DNA from: Trichococcus patagoniensis
GTDB taxonomy: Bacteria; Bacillota; Bacilli; Lactobacillales; Aerococcaceae
Direction of reading: 5' to 3'
Assembly: GCF_003051085.1 (NCBI RefSeq)
Contig: NZ_QAOM01000020.1
Span: 1-60,354 of the forward strand
Length of the DNA stretch: 60,354 nucleotides
In this document: positions 37,546-46,593 of the stretch, piece by piece
Layout: each line of letters opens with the position of its first letter
Numbering within the stretch: the first letter of the stretch is position 1
Position numbers and translations under genes: made by a program
The notes under the pieces: model-generated
What the model was told of the DNA's origin: nothing
Databases searched by the model: none
Seen by the model: only the letters and a program-made list of their open reading frames with translations

Positions 37546-38445
37546 ATGACAAACATAGATGAACACATCATGGAGTCTCTGCGGAAAGAGAATACCAATC
37601 GGATGGTGGCGTTGCCGGATGGCAGCAGCATGCCGCAAGTTGGGCAAGGAACGTGGTACTTGGGTGAGGACCCTGCAAAAAGGCAAGAGGAGATTGAGGC
37701 TTTGCGTTTAGGTGTGCAGCTGGGAATGACCCTCATCGATACAGCCGAAATGTACGGGGACGGGGAGTCGGAACGCTTGGTGGGGGAAGCGATCAAAGGC
37801 ATCCGCGACCAAGTCTATCTTGTTTCGAAAGTGTATCCGCACCGGGCGAGCCGGAATGAAATTTTGGCGGCCTGTGCCGAAAGTTTGCGCAGATTGGATA
37901 CGGATCACTTGGACCTTTATCTGCTGCATTGGCGTGGAGATGTATCTTTGTCCAAAACGATAGCCGGAATGGAGCAGTTGAAGGCCGAAGGGAAAATCGG
38001 CAGATGGGGTGTTTCCAACTTTGACATCCATGATATGCAGGATCTGCTGTCCCTGGAAAACGGGAACCAGTGCCAAGTCAATCAGGTTTTGTATCACCTG
38101 GGCTCCCGCGGGATAGAGTATGATCTGTTAAAGTGGCAACGGGAGCATAACATTCCGATTATGGCCTACTCGCCATTAGCGCAGGGAGGCCGGTTGCGTG
38201 AGCAACTTTTGGAGAGCGAGGAAGTGCAGCGCATCGCCAAAAAACATGGTGTCGAAGCGATCCAAATCATTTTGGCGTGGTGCATCATTCATCCGGATGT
38301 TGCAGCGATACCGCGATCTTCCAACCCCGATCATACGTACCTCAATGCCCAGGCTTCAAAAATCCGCCTGGATGATGAAGAGCTGAAACTGCTGGACGGA
38401 AGGTTCCCGGCACCCACTTTCAAAACGGCGTTGGATATCCTTTGA
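37546..38445 (+). CDS. Aldo/keto reductase (AKR5-like)
   Basis: 299 residues. Seen: MPQVGQGTWYLGEDP, catalytic Asp/Tyr in LIDTAEMYGDGESE, Lys in LVSKVYPHRAS, His in YLLHWRGD. It diverges from the other AKR gene, so the two may answer to a shared regulatory region (37332-37545), in which no clear motif was found. Start ATG 37546 after AAAGGATGGTGTCTGTA. Substrate unknown. Confidence 0.87.
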   Translation: MTNIDEHIMESLRKENTNRMVALPDGSSMPQVGQGTWYLGEDPAKRQEEIEALRLGVQLGMTLIDTAEMYGDGESERLVGEAIKGIRDQVYLVSKVYPHRASRNEILAACAESLRRLDTDHLDLYLLHWRGDVSLSKTIAGMEQLKAEGKIGRWGVSNFDIHDMQDLLSLENGNQCQVNQVLYHLGSRGIEYDLLKWQREHNIPIMAYSPLAQGGRLREQLLESEEVQRIAKKHGVEAIQIILAWCIIHPDVAAIPRSSNPDHTYLNAQASKIRLDDEELKLLDGRFPAPTFKTALDIL

Positions 38446-38449
38446 GGAT

Positions 38450-38475
38450 GAAACAAACTGTTTCATTACTGAAAC
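38450..38475. promoter_or_regulatory. RpiR-type operator before the GH4 gene
   Basis: GAAAC-AAACT-GTTTC (38450-38464) lies within the larger perfect dyad ATGAAACA-AAC-TGTTTCAT (38448-38466), followed 6 bp later by a third GAAAC (38471-38475). The same three-part layout occurs at 53629-53654 before the GH1 of the beta-glucoside PTS locus. MurR/RpiR regulators are known to bind TGAAAC-type dyads. Confidence 0.6.
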
Positions 38476-38707
38476 AAAAATCATTATAGGGAACCTGCAA
38501 TCAAAATGTAAGGGGATTCTACGGATGCGTCGGGGTTGTGCTAAAATGAAATCATGAAAGTGAAAAGCCCTTTTACGGACGGTCGGAATGAAAGCCTTTA
38601 CTGGCCGGATTTTCTGGATCTTATCCGCTTTTGTCAGGGAATGCATTGTCACGACAGAATTTTTGAGCCGGAAAGCAAAAAGAAACCAAAAATAGGAGGA
38701 AGCATGC

Positions 38708-40105
38708 ATGTCGAAAGAAGCTTTGAAGATTGTTACGATTGGTGGAGGTTCCAGTTACACACCGGAATTGATTGAAGGATACATCTTAAGAAAAGATGAA
38801 TTGCCTATCAAAGAAATTTGGTTGGTGGATATCGAAGCAGGTAAGGAAAAACTGGAGATCGTCGGCGCAATGGCGAAACGCCAAGTCGAGGCGGCTGGAT
38901 TGGACTGGGAAGTCCACTTAACATTAGATCGTTTCAATGCTTTGAAAGATGCGGATTTCGTAACGACGCAATTCCGTGTAGGTTTACTGAATGCTCGTAT
39001 CAAAGATGAGCGCATCCCATTGTCACATGGTGTTTTGGGTCAAGAAACCAATGGTGCAGGCGGCATGTTCAAAGCTTTCCGTACGATTCCGATCATCGGT
39101 CAAATCATTGCGGATATGAGAGTGCAATGTCCAGACGCATGGTTGATCAACTTTACGAACCCTGCCGGTATGGTGACTGAAGCAGCCATCAAACATTTCG
39201 GTTGGAAGAAAACAATCGGCCTATGCAATGTTCCGATTGGACACCGCAAAGTCGCAGCAGAAAAATTAGCGATTCCTGAAGAGGAATTATTATTCAAATT
39301 TGCCGGAATCAACCACTTCCACTGGCACCGTGTCTGGGATGACAAGGGCGCTGAACGCACAGATGAAGTGATCGATATGGTTTACGGACCACAAAAAACC
39401 GAAGATGAAAACCATCTGAAAAACATCCACAGTGCGCAATTCCACTACGAGCAATTGAAGGACTTAGGGTTGCTTCCATGCGGATACCACCGTTATTACT
39501 ATATCGAAGATGAAATGCTGAAGCATTCCATCGAAGAGTTCGAAAAAGGCGAAACGCGTGCACAAGTCGTCAAGGCAACAGAAACGCGCTTATTCGAACT
39601 TTACAAAGATCCTGCTTTGAACTACAAGCCTGAGGAATTATCGCAACGCGGCGGTACGCATTACAGTGATGCAGCCTGCGAAGTGATCGCGTCGATCCAA
39701 AACGACAAACGCACGGATATGGTCGTATCAACAGCGAACAACGGCACAATCCAAGATATGCCTTATGATTGCGTCGTAGAAGTTTCCGCCTTGATCACAG
39801 CGCACGGAGCAGAACCATACAACTGGGGCGAAATGCCTTCCGCAGCCCGTGGGTTATTGCAAGGCATGAAGGCGATGGAAGAAACAGTCATCCGCGCAGC
39901 CATCACAGGCAGCTACGGTGCAGCATTACAAGCATTCACAATCAACCCGCTTGTGCCGGGCGGTACAACGGCTAAGACTTTGTTGGATGAATTATTGTAT
40001 GCACACAAAGAGCATTTGCCTCAATTCGCAGAGAAAATCGCTGAAATCGAAGCAAACCAACCGGAAACAGTTGCTTACGTCGATGAATTGATGAAATCAA
40101 ACTAA
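38708..40105 (+). CDS. GH4 6-phospho-beta-glucosidase
   Basis: NAD+- and metal-dependent glycosidase that cleaves 6-phospho-beta-glucosides by redox chemistry, 465 residues. Rossmann start IVTIGGGSSYTPELIEG; metal ligands Cys173 in LCNVPIGH and His203 in GINHFHW; NPAGMVTEA and RGGTHYSDAA segments as in CelF/LicH. ATG 38708 follows AGGAGGAAGC. It stands alone, without PTS genes, but an operator resembling that of the 53.9-kb PTS locus lies 230 bp upstream, so both are probably regulated together. Confidence 0.93.
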   Translation: MSKEALKIVTIGGGSSYTPELIEGYILRKDELPIKEIWLVDIEAGKEKLEIVGAMAKRQVEAAGLDWEVHLTLDRFNALKDADFVTTQFRVGLLNARIKDERIPLSHGVLGQETNGAGGMFKAFRTIPIIGQIIADMRVQCPDAWLINFTNPAGMVTEAAIKHFGWKKTIGLCNVPIGHRKVAAEKLAIPEEELLFKFAGINHFHWHRVWDDKGAERTDEVIDMVYGPQKTEDENHLKNIHSAQFHYEQLKDLGLLPCGYHRYYYIEDEMLKHSIEEFEKGETRAQVVKATETRLFELYKDPALNYKPEELSQRGGTHYSDAACEVIASIQNDKRTDMVVSTANNGTIQDMPYDCVVEVSALITAHGAEPYNWGEMPSAARGLLQGMKAMEETVIRAAITGSYGAALQAFTINPLVPGGTTAKTLLDELLYAHKEHLPQFAEKIAEIEANQPETVAYVDELMKSN

Positions 40106-40120
40106 AAAACAGATAGCGCA

Positions 40121-40156
40121 AAAAGAGTGGCTGCCATTTCGGGCAGCCACTCTTTT
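40121..40156 (+). terminator. Terminator after GH4
   Basis: AAAAGAGTGGCTGCC (40121-40135) pairs with GGCAGCCACTCTTTT (40142-40156); A and T flanks allow use from both strands. Confidence 0.8.
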
Positions 40157-40168
40157 TGTGTTTGAGAC

Positions 40169-40345
40169 CTCCGGTGAACGGAGGCTTCGCCGGAGGTCGC
40201 CCAACATTTTTACTTGCGTTCTCCGATTAGGAAGTCTTCGTCGGAGCTGAGGCTGATCCTCTTCTGTGTCCTCCGGCGGCGGTGGGCTGGCCGGAGTTGG
40301 GTCCACATTCAGCCGCCGGTCTCCGACCAGCAACTCCCTCGTATT
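40169..40345 (+). repeat. Dispersed three-hairpin element, copy D
   Basis: Hairpins at 40169-40195, 40221-40246 and 40271-40296 (27, 26, 26 nt; starts 52 and 50 bp apart), plus a weak fourth unit starting CTCCG at 40321. Linkers resemble those of copy E read in the plus orientation (for example TTGCGTT before hairpin 2). Confidence 0.7.
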
Positions 40346-40360
40346 GTTTTTAATTACAAA

Positions 40361-41224
40361 TCAGTCCTCAAGGACCATGATACCGATTCCCAGTAATCCG
40401 GGTCCGGTGTGGACACCCAATACCGGCGAAATTTGGCCCTCTGCGTAGATTTTTGCCCCGGCAACCAGATCCTTCAGCTGTTCTTTCATAACGAGCATCT
40501 CTTCGTAGGCATCCCCATGGCAGATGGACAAGTAGTAATTTTGGTGCTGTCCCAGTTTTTCGCGGGTCATGTCGATCAGTTTCTGGATACTCTGTTTGCG
40601 GCCACGCACTTTTGCGACTGTGTCGTAGATGCCTTCTTCGTTGCAGGAGATGATTGGTTTGATGTTCAAGGCGCTTCCCAGGATCCCGGAAACTTTACCG
40701 ATGCGGCCGCCTTTCATCAGGTATTCCAAGGTGCCGACCCCGAACAGGATGGTGGACTTTTTCACTGCTGCTTGTGTTTTAGAAACGACTTCATCGAACG
40801 GAAGTCCCGCTTCGATCTGCTCGGCGGCGAAAAGCGCCACAAATCCTGATGCGATGGCGATATTCAGCGTATCGATGACGACGATCTGCATGTCTTGGAT
40901 ATCCTCCGCCAATAATTTGATGGCTTGGCAGGTGCCGCTCAAACCGCTGGAAATGGCGGATACGATCACTTGATCGAAGCCGTCCGCTTTGATCTTGGCA
41001 AAAGTTTCCGCAATCGTCTCCGGCAATGGCAAGCTTGTCTTTGGTATCTCTTCTTGGAATCTTGCGTAGACTTGCTCCGGTGTGATGTCGACCCGGTCGC
41101 GGTAGCTCGCGTCTTTATAATTGATCATCAATGGCAAGGTGTAGATATGGTATTTGTCGAGCAGCTCCTGTGGAATATCATTGCAGGAATCGGCCAAGAC
41201 GGCAATAGAATTAGGTTTCATCAT
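40361..41224 (-). CDS. DegV-family fatty-acid-binding protein
   Basis: 287 residues. Members bind one fatty acid and present it to the FakA kinase. Seen: IAVLADSCNDIP at the start, the lipid-contact segment TSLPLPETI (usually TSQPS), SSGLSGTCQAIKLLAED, and the conserved TKxxVxxGTLEYLMKGGRIGK-type stretch around residues 150-165. ATG 41224 has AGGAG nine bases before it; it overlaps the end of the DUF1836 gene by 14 bp. The fakA partner is not in the window. Confidence 0.87.
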   Translation of the reverse strand: MMKPNSIAVLADSCNDIPQELLDKYHIYTLPLMINYKDASYRDRVDITPEQVYARFQEEIPKTSLPLPETIAETFAKIKADGFDQVIVSAISSGLSGTCQAIKLLAEDIQDMQIVVIDTLNIAIASGFVALFAAEQIEAGLPFDEVVSKTQAAVKKSTILFGVGTLEYLMKGGRIGKVSGILGSALNIKPIISCNEEGIYDTVAKVRGRKQSIQKLIDMTREKLGQHQNYYLSICHGDAYEEMLVMKEQLKDLVAGAKIYAEGQISPVLGVHTGPGLLGIGIMVLED

Positions 41225-41786
41225 TTGTATTTTCTCCTTTTTGGGATGCGTGACTGACGCCATCCACCAAAATGATTTTTTGTGTCAACAATTTCGAAGC
41301 AAGCGACAGCGTGATCATCTTCAGTGCGATGTTTTCGCTGTGGATATCCTCCAAGGTATACGTGAAATGCTCTTTCTTGTCGAGATCACGGAAGAGCATA
41401 CCGAAAGCATACTCCAATTCTTGGCAGAAGGTGTCGTACGCAATCTGGAATCCGCGGATGGAGACTTGCAGTTCCAGTCCTTTTTTCACCTCCGACAACG
41501 GCAATACCTGCTTGAGCAAGGTGATGACGATCAGTTGGGCAATGTGGGTTTTGAAATATTTCTTTTTCTCTGGTTTATCGATCAGCTGTAGTTTTACGTA
41601 ATTATTGATCATAGCCGGTGTGATGATGCGTTCTTCCTGCGTTGCGTTCAGGAAACTCAACTGTTTTTCGATGATGGCGATCACTTGATCGCTGTAGACG
41701 CCAAAATCAGGCAGCTCATCAAAACGGATGAACGCCAAGTCCAGCAGCTGTTGCTGATAGTCTTCCAATTCCGGTTTAAGTTTCAC
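41211..41786 (-). CDS. DUF1836 protein
   Basis: About 191 residues from the GTG at 41786, preceded by AGCAGG; a TTG at 41819 would add eleven unlike residues. The RIITPAMINNYVKLQLI segment looks like a MerR/HTH-type recognition region and is the DUF1836 hallmark; it is followed by helical LIVITLLKQVLPLSEVKKGL. Probably a DNA-binding protein. Overlaps degV, so the pair is translationally coupled. A palindrome CTAGTTT-TAA-AAACTAG (41821-41837) sits just before it and may be its own operator. Confidence 0.78.
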   Translation of the reverse strand: MKLKPELEDYQQQLLDLAFIRFDELPDFGVYSDQVIAIIEKQLSFLNATQEERIITPAMINNYVKLQLIDKPEKKKYFKTHIAQLIVITLLKQVLPLSEVKKGLELQVSIRGFQIAYDTFCQELEYAFGMLFRDLDKKEHFTYTLEDIHSENIALKMITLSLASKLLTQKIILVDGVSHASQKGENTNDET

Positions 41787-41820
41787 GGGACAACCTGCTT
41801 TCTGGAATAAAAAAATCAAC

Positions 41821-41837
41821 CTAGTTTTAAAAACTAG
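41821..41837. promoter_or_regulatory. Palindrome upstream of the DUF1836-DegV pair
   Basis: CTAGTTT-TAA-AAACTAG, a perfect 7-bp inverted repeat immediately before the first gene; a candidate autoregulatory site for the HTH-like DUF1836 protein. Confidence 0.4.
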
Positions 41838-41927
41838 ATGTGATGCTTTTGATTACTAGATAAATGTACCAGTATTCGGCGGAAAATTCAATTCCGAAGG
41901 CTCGGCGCTGAGTAGGATAAGATTATT

Positions 41928-41956
41928 AAAAAAAGAAGCCATATTCAGGCTTCTTT
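41928..41956 (-). terminator. Terminator overlapping the hisJ end
   Basis: AAAGAAGCC (41932-41940) pairs with GGCTTCTTT (41948-41956); on the minus strand a T run follows. The stem includes the last codons of hisJ. Confidence 0.75.
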
Positions 41957-42751
41957 CCAATCATCATATTCTGTCTCTGTTGCCGTACCGAAATAACGGG
42001 CGACTTCATGGGAGGCGTGGGCATCAGAACCCTTCTCGTAGGACAGGCCGATTTTTATGGCGTAAGCCATCATTTCCGGATCCGGGTAAGTTTTGCCGTA
42101 GTCCGGTTTGTCGATTCCGGCAAAATTGTAGTCAAGCTTATAACCGCTCTCCTTCACCTTTTCCAAAAGCAGTTTCCAATCGATGGGGTCACTGACGCTG
42201 TAGGCTTTTTGGAACTTATGGATCAGATTGATGTGCCCGATTTTTTTCGGGGTCAGCTCTCCATACGGAAGCGCCAACGCCTTTTTGACAGCCGCCTCAT
42301 ATAATCTGTAGAGCGTTTCGTAGCCGATTTCTGCACCTTTTTGCGTGAACGATTCGCGGTCCAAGTCGATGCAGAAGTACTCTTCCAGCGCGAGCTGCAC
42401 GAAATGGACGCTCAGAATCGAGTGCGGGACCGTCTCTGGGTATTTTTCCAGGAAAGCGCGCGTTTCCGTTTCTTTTCCTTCCAGATAATCCAATTCAAAA
42501 CCGGCATGGATTTCGATCCTTCCTTTATACTTCTTGGCAAGCGAGAGGACTTCGGATAAGTAGGCATCGACATCTTCAGGGCGCATAGAACTGTCCTTGT
42601 CCGGAAGCGGATCTTCCATCGGTAAGGGCGCGTGTTCTGTGAAAGTGAGGGACTCGAGACCGGCCTCGATGGCAACCTTCACATAATTTTCCATTGCATC
42701 GGTTGAACCGTGCAGGCAATAGTGGGTATGGACGTGTCTGTCGCTGTGCAT
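41945..42751 (-). CDS. hisJ: Histidinol-phosphatase, PHP type
   Basis: Removes phosphate from histidinol-phosphate, the step missing from the adjacent his operon (whose HisB is only the dehydratase). 268 residues from ATG 42751, the same length as Bacillus HisJ. PHP metal ligands: HVHTHYCLHG at residues 6-15, FTEHAPLPM, GFELDY, HSILSVHF and SDAHASHEVARYFG. ATG 42751 follows GGAAGG. Diverges from hisZ; the 150-bp space between must hold both promoters. Confidence 0.9.
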   Translation of the reverse strand: MHSDRHVHTHYCLHGSTDAMENYVKVAIEAGLESLTFTEHAPLPMEDPLPDKDSSMRPEDVDAYLSEVLSLAKKYKGRIEIHAGFELDYLEGKETETRAFLEKYPETVPHSILSVHFVQLALEEYFCIDLDRESFTQKGAEIGYETLYRLYEAAVKKALALPYGELTPKKIGHINLIHKFQKAYSVSDPIDWKLLLEKVKESGYKLDYNFAGIDKPDYGKTYPDPEMMAYAIKIGLSYEKGSDAHASHEVARYFGTATETEYDDWKEA

Positions 42752-42811
42752 CTTCTTCTTCCTTCCTTCATAAAGTGTCATCATTTTAGGATACAATGTA
42801 GCAGCTTTCTA

Positions 42812-42820
42812 TGGTATGAT
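42812..42820 (+). promoter_or_regulatory. Extended -10 promoter of the his operon
   Basis: TGGTATGAT (42812-42820). Downstream, before hisZ, a near-direct repeat TATTCTAACGA/TATTCTAAGGA (about 42839-42861) is seen. No T-box or His-rich leader peptide is recognisable, so histidine control, if any, works otherwise. Confidence 0.45.
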
Positions 42821-42900
42821 AACACCAACGTCTAATGGTATTCTAACGATATTCTAAGGATAACAGATGACCTATCAAAAAGAAATGGGAGTGAGACAGT

Positions 42901-43731
42901 TTGGACGAAATGATGACGAATGAATCATTGCTAGCGAAGAAACAAAGAGAGATGGGGTTTCTCCATCATTTCCACCACTTAGGGTACGATCTGATCGACC
43001 TGGGAGTCGTAGAGAAATTTGAGTGGACACAACTGTCTCATGATGACTTGCACTTGATGCTGAACCGGCATAAATGGCAAAGCGGCGATCAGTTGTTCGC
43101 CCTGCGCAGTGACTGGACGAATGCCATCGTGAGATACCGCAAGCAGTACCATTTGCGCGCCGATAAAATTGCCTACTCCGGCCCGGTCTATTCGCTGCTT
43201 AAAGAGCGCCATCAATTGGGTGTGGAAACTTTTACTGATTCGATTCCGAAACAGATCGAGGTTTTGGGCGATATGATCACCTTCATGGAGAATGAATTGG
43301 AACTCTACTTATCCGTCGCAGTAGTCAGCCATAACAAATTATTGAAAAAAATACTGAGCCCGCGCGAGTTGGAAGATCCTTCCGTCCGAAAATTCATCTG
43401 CGAAAGAAACCAGGATGCCTTGAAGCATCGTTTGGGTGCGGACCATCCGCTGATCGGTTTGATGGATCAAGCACCTACGGAACAGGCCGGCTATCTGAAG
43501 GAAAACTATCCGGAACTGACCGGACATTTGAATGAACTCGCGGAATGGGAAGCGACGCTGAAAAGCAAGAACGTGGATTACGTCTACGCAGATATGCTGG
43601 CATTGCCGAACCAATCTTATTACAAGGGAATCTTTATTCAGTTGTACGGAAAAAACCAAACGGAACCCGTCGCATCGGGCGGTCAATATACAAGCTCTTC
43701 CAAAGCATTCGGAATGGCCATCAACAATTAA
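42901..43731 (+). CDS. hisZ: ATP phosphoribosyltransferase regulatory subunit
   Basis: HisRS-like protein without aminoacylation activity that completes the short-form HisG enzyme; 276 residues, compact against the usual 320-400. Seen: FALRSDWTNAIVRY (class II motif 2 region), KIAYSGPVYS, and the C-terminal YYKGIFIQLYG...ASGGQYTSSSKAFGMAI motif 3-like end. Start is TTG 42901, nine bases after GGAG. First gene of the operon. The protein appears complete at its end but reduced in the middle. Confidence 0.88.
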   Translation: MDEMMTNESLLAKKQREMGFLHHFHHLGYDLIDLGVVEKFEWTQLSHDDLHLMLNRHKWQSGDQLFALRSDWTNAIVRYRKQYHLRADKIAYSGPVYSLLKERHQLGVETFTDSIPKQIEVLGDMITFMENELELYLSVAVVSHNKLLKKILSPRELEDPSVRKFICERNQDALKHRLGADHPLIGLMDQAPTEQAGYLKENYPELTGHLNELAEWEATLKSKNVDYVYADMLALPNQSYYKGIFIQLYGKNQTEPVASGGQYTSSSKAFGMAINN

Positions 43732-43743
43732 CGGAGGGAAAAA

Positions 43744-44361
43744 ATGATTACTATCGCGCTATCAAAAGGCAGACAGCTTAAGGATTTTATCCAATACTTG
43801 GACGAAATCAACCTGGCGGAATGGTCGACAGCATTGAAGTCCGTTTCTCGGGAATTGGTCATTCAGACAAAGGACACCCGCTTCATTTTGGTTAAAGGAG
43901 AAGATGTGCCTGTATATGTGGAAGAAGGGATCGCGGATCTGGGCATCACCGGAAGCGATATTCTGATCGAGCAGAATTGCAACATCAACAATCTGATGGA
44001 TCTGCCTTTCGGCTATTGCCATTTCGCCATCGCCAGCAAAGAGAAGAAGGACGTTTATCCAGTGGTCGCGACGAAGTACGTGAACTACACCAGACAATAT
44101 TTTGATTCCATCAAGCAACCCGTGAAAATCATCATGCTGAAGGGGTCCGTCGAATTGGCCGCGACCATAGATATGGCGGATGCCATCATGGATATCGTTC
44201 AATCCGGCAAGACTTTGCATGATAACGGTTTGAGCGAGCAGGTCCGACTTGATGACATCAACGCACGCCTGATTTCGAACAAGCATGCTTATTTCTCCAA
44301 ATATGATGAGATCCAGACTATAATCAATCAATTGAAGGTGAAGAATAATGTACACAACTAA
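43744..44361 (+). CDS. hisG: ATP phosphoribosyltransferase, short form
   Basis: First step of histidine synthesis, joining ATP and PRPP; 205 residues, the short form that needs HisZ. ITIALSKGRQ start, DLGITGSDIL and the PRPP loop region (DMADAIMDIVQSGKTL). It lacks the C-terminal ACT-like regulatory domain, as expected. Follows hisZ by 12 bp and overlaps hisD by 14 bp. Confidence 0.94.
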   Translation: MITIALSKGRQLKDFIQYLDEINLAEWSTALKSVSRELVIQTKDTRFILVKGEDVPVYVEEGIADLGITGSDILIEQNCNINNLMDLPFGYCHFAIASKEKKDVYPVVATKYVNYTRQYFDSIKQPVKIIMLKGSVELAATIDMADAIMDIVQSGKTLHDNGLSEQVRLDDINARLISNKHAYFSKYDEIQTIINQLKVKNNVHN

Positions 44362-45598
44362 AACGTTCAAGGAAGCTTACAAAACCAAAAACACGATCGA
44401 CTTTTCGAAGACGCAAGCCGTTATGGAAATCATCCAGACGGTCCAGGAAAACGGCGATGCGGCTCTGTTCGAATACGCAAAACGTTTCGATGGGGCGGAC
44501 ATCACGGAATTGGAAGTGCCGCAGAGCGTCATCAAGGAAGCCTATGATACCTTGGATGCGGACTTGCGCGCTGCTTTGGAGGAAGCCCGCGACAACATCA
44601 CGGTCTATCAAGAAAGCATCAAGTGGCAACAGTCTCCGGCTGGGGAACTGTACCAGAAAATCCATCCGCTGAACAAAGTCGGCATCTATGTGCCGGGAGG
44701 CAAAGCGAGTTATCCTTCCACAGTGCTCATGACTGCCGTATTGGCAAATGTAGCGGGCGTTAAGGAAACAATCGTCGTGACCCCGCCGCAAAAGACCGCC
44801 ATCAACCAAGCGACGTTGGCTGCTTGTTATATTTGTGATGTAAAACACGTTTATCAAGTGGGCGGTGCCCAAGCCGTCGCTGCTTTGACTTACGGGACGG
44901 AAACGATTCCGCGCGTCGACAAAATCGTCGGCCCCGGGAATCAATATGTCGCCTTGGCCAAAAAGTTGGTCTACGGAGATGTCGGCATCGATTCGATTGC
45001 CGGTCCATCTGAAATCGTCGTAGTCGTCGACGAAACGGCGAACAACGAATGGGTTGCCATCGATTTGCTGGCGCAAGCCGAGCACGATGAATTGGCCCGC
45101 ACCTTCCTTGTCTGCGACAACGAAGAGAAATTGGCCGCCATCGAAGCCGAACTGCTTGTCCAGAAAGCGAAACAAAGCCGCATCGAAGTCATCGAGGAGA
45201 GCCTGAAGCACAACCACTTCCCGATTTTGACGAGCGGTAAAGAAGAGAACATCGAAGTCGTGAATCTGATTGCGGGAGAGCACGTCTCGATCCAGACAAA
45301 AGACGCAGAAGACTACATAGATGCCATCGAAACAGCCGGAGCGATCTTCATCGGCGAATATTCGCCTGAAGCGATCGGGGATTATGTTGCCGGACCGAGC
45401 CACGTGCTGCCTACCGGAGGCAATGCCCGCTTTGCGAATGGCTTGTCCGTAAACGACTTCCTGCGCCCGAATTCCGTCCTGAATCTAAAAAAAGAAACGT
45501 TCCGAAAAATGGCTCCGGCCGGGATGCTGATTGCGACTGAAGAATCACTGCAGGCCCACCACGACTCCTTGGCCGTCAGAATGGGGGACGACAGATGA
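44348..45598 (+). CDS. hisD: Histidinol dehydrogenase
   Basis: Last two oxidations, histidinol to histidine, zinc- and NAD-dependent; 416 residues. Seen: VGIYVPGGKASYPSTVLMTA, VGGAQAVAALTYGTETIP, AGPSEIVVVVDE, DLLAQAEHDE (zinc ligands) and GPSHVLPTGGNARF. ATG 44348 overlaps the hisG end, with AAGGTGAAGA upstream. Confidence 0.96.
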   Translation: MYTTKTFKEAYKTKNTIDFSKTQAVMEIIQTVQENGDAALFEYAKRFDGADITELEVPQSVIKEAYDTLDADLRAALEEARDNITVYQESIKWQQSPAGELYQKIHPLNKVGIYVPGGKASYPSTVLMTAVLANVAGVKETIVVTPPQKTAINQATLAACYICDVKHVYQVGGAQAVAALTYGTETIPRVDKIVGPGNQYVALAKKLVYGDVGIDSIAGPSEIVVVVDETANNEWVAIDLLAQAEHDELARTFLVCDNEEKLAAIEAELLVQKAKQSRIEVIEESLKHNHFPILTSGKEENIEVVNLIAGEHVSIQTKDAEDYIDAIETAGAIFIGEYSPEAIGDYVAGPSHVLPTGGNARFANGLSVNDFLRPNSVLNLKKETFRKMAPAGMLIATEESLQAHHDSLAVRMGDDR

Positions 45599-46593
45599 TC
45601 CGCATCAATAAAAATGAAAGTCCCATCCGGGCGCTGACAAATGAAGAAATTGCGGAAATAGCCGTAGCGACGCGCTTCCAGGAGTATACGGACGATGCCA
45701 TCGACCGCTTGACGGAAGCGTACGCCGCTTTCCACGGAGAAGATCCAGCCCTGATCGCTTTTGCCAACGGATCGGATGAATGGATCCAGAAGTGCACAAT
45801 CCTTTTGGGGGACGGACCGATCCTGATGCTGGAGCCGGATTTCGTGATGTACGAAGAATATGCCGCACAATTCCAGCGCGAAATCATCAAAGTGCCGTGC
45901 AGAGCGGATTATTCCTTTGACTATGACCAAGTCTACGCTGTCATCGAGAAGGAAAAGCCTGCTTATTTCATCGTTTCGCAACCGAACAACCCGCTGGGCG
46001 GGTTGCATCCTGCCGCTTTCATCGAAAAGACGGCGGATCTGCTGGCGGAATATGGCGGCTATCTGATTTTGGATGAGGCCTATATGGATTTCGTGGACCA
46101 TCCACCGGCGCGTCCGGTCGGGGATCACGTCATCCTTTTGCGTACTTTGTCCAAAATATACGGCTTGGCAGGTTTGCGTATCGGCATCGCCAGTTCTACG
46201 GAGAAGACGATGCAGTTGTTGAACTCCATCTCTCATCCGTATCCGCTCAATACGTTATCTTTGAGCATAGCGGCCTTTTTGCTGGAGCATCCGGAAAGGT
46301 TGCGCGCCTTTATGGCTGACCAGTGCCGCCTTTCCGCCAAATTGAAGGGAATCTTCAATGAAGGAGTCGGGGATATCCTTTCCGTGCTGCCAAGCGAAAC
46401 GAATTTCGTCTTCACTTACGGTGAGTTGGCGCCTGCGTTGGGCCAATGGATCATCGACCACGGCTATCAGCCGCGCACGTATGAAAAATCAGGCATCCCG
46501 TGCATCGAAACGGCTGTCCGTTACTCGATCGCGACGGATGAACAGTTGGATGCCTTAGCCGAAATCATCAGAGAATGGAGAGAACAGCTGTGA
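45595..46593 (+). CDS. hisC: Histidinol-phosphate aminotransferase
   Basis: PLP-dependent, converts imidazole-acetol phosphate to histidinol phosphate; 332 residues, slightly short for the family (about 350). Seen: RINKNESP at the start, ANGSDEWI, SQPNNPLGG, LDEAYMDF and the PLP lysine in RTLSKIYGLAGLRIG. ATGA overlap with hisD gives translational coupling. Confidence 0.94.
   Translation: MIRINKNESPIRALTNEEIAEIAVATRFQEYTDDAIDRLTEAYAAFHGEDPALIAFANGSDEWIQKCTILLGDGPILMLEPDFVMYEEYAAQFQREIIKVPCRADYSFDYDQVYAVIEKEKPAYFIVSQPNNPLGGLHPAAFIEKTADLLAEYGGYLILDEAYMDFVDHPPARPVGDHVILLRTLSKIYGLAGLRIGIASSTEKTMQLLNSISHPYPLNTLSLSIAAFLLEHPERLRAFMADQCRLSAKLKGIFNEGVGDILSVLPSETNFVFTYGELAPALGQWIIDHGYQPRTYEKSGIPCIETAVRYSIATDEQLDALAEIIREWREQL

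Noticed and set aside
44324-45403. 359-residue open frame on the minus strand inside hisD
   Set aside because: Antisense shadow of hisD; no ribosome site and no family features, while the plus-strand frame has all HisD motifs.
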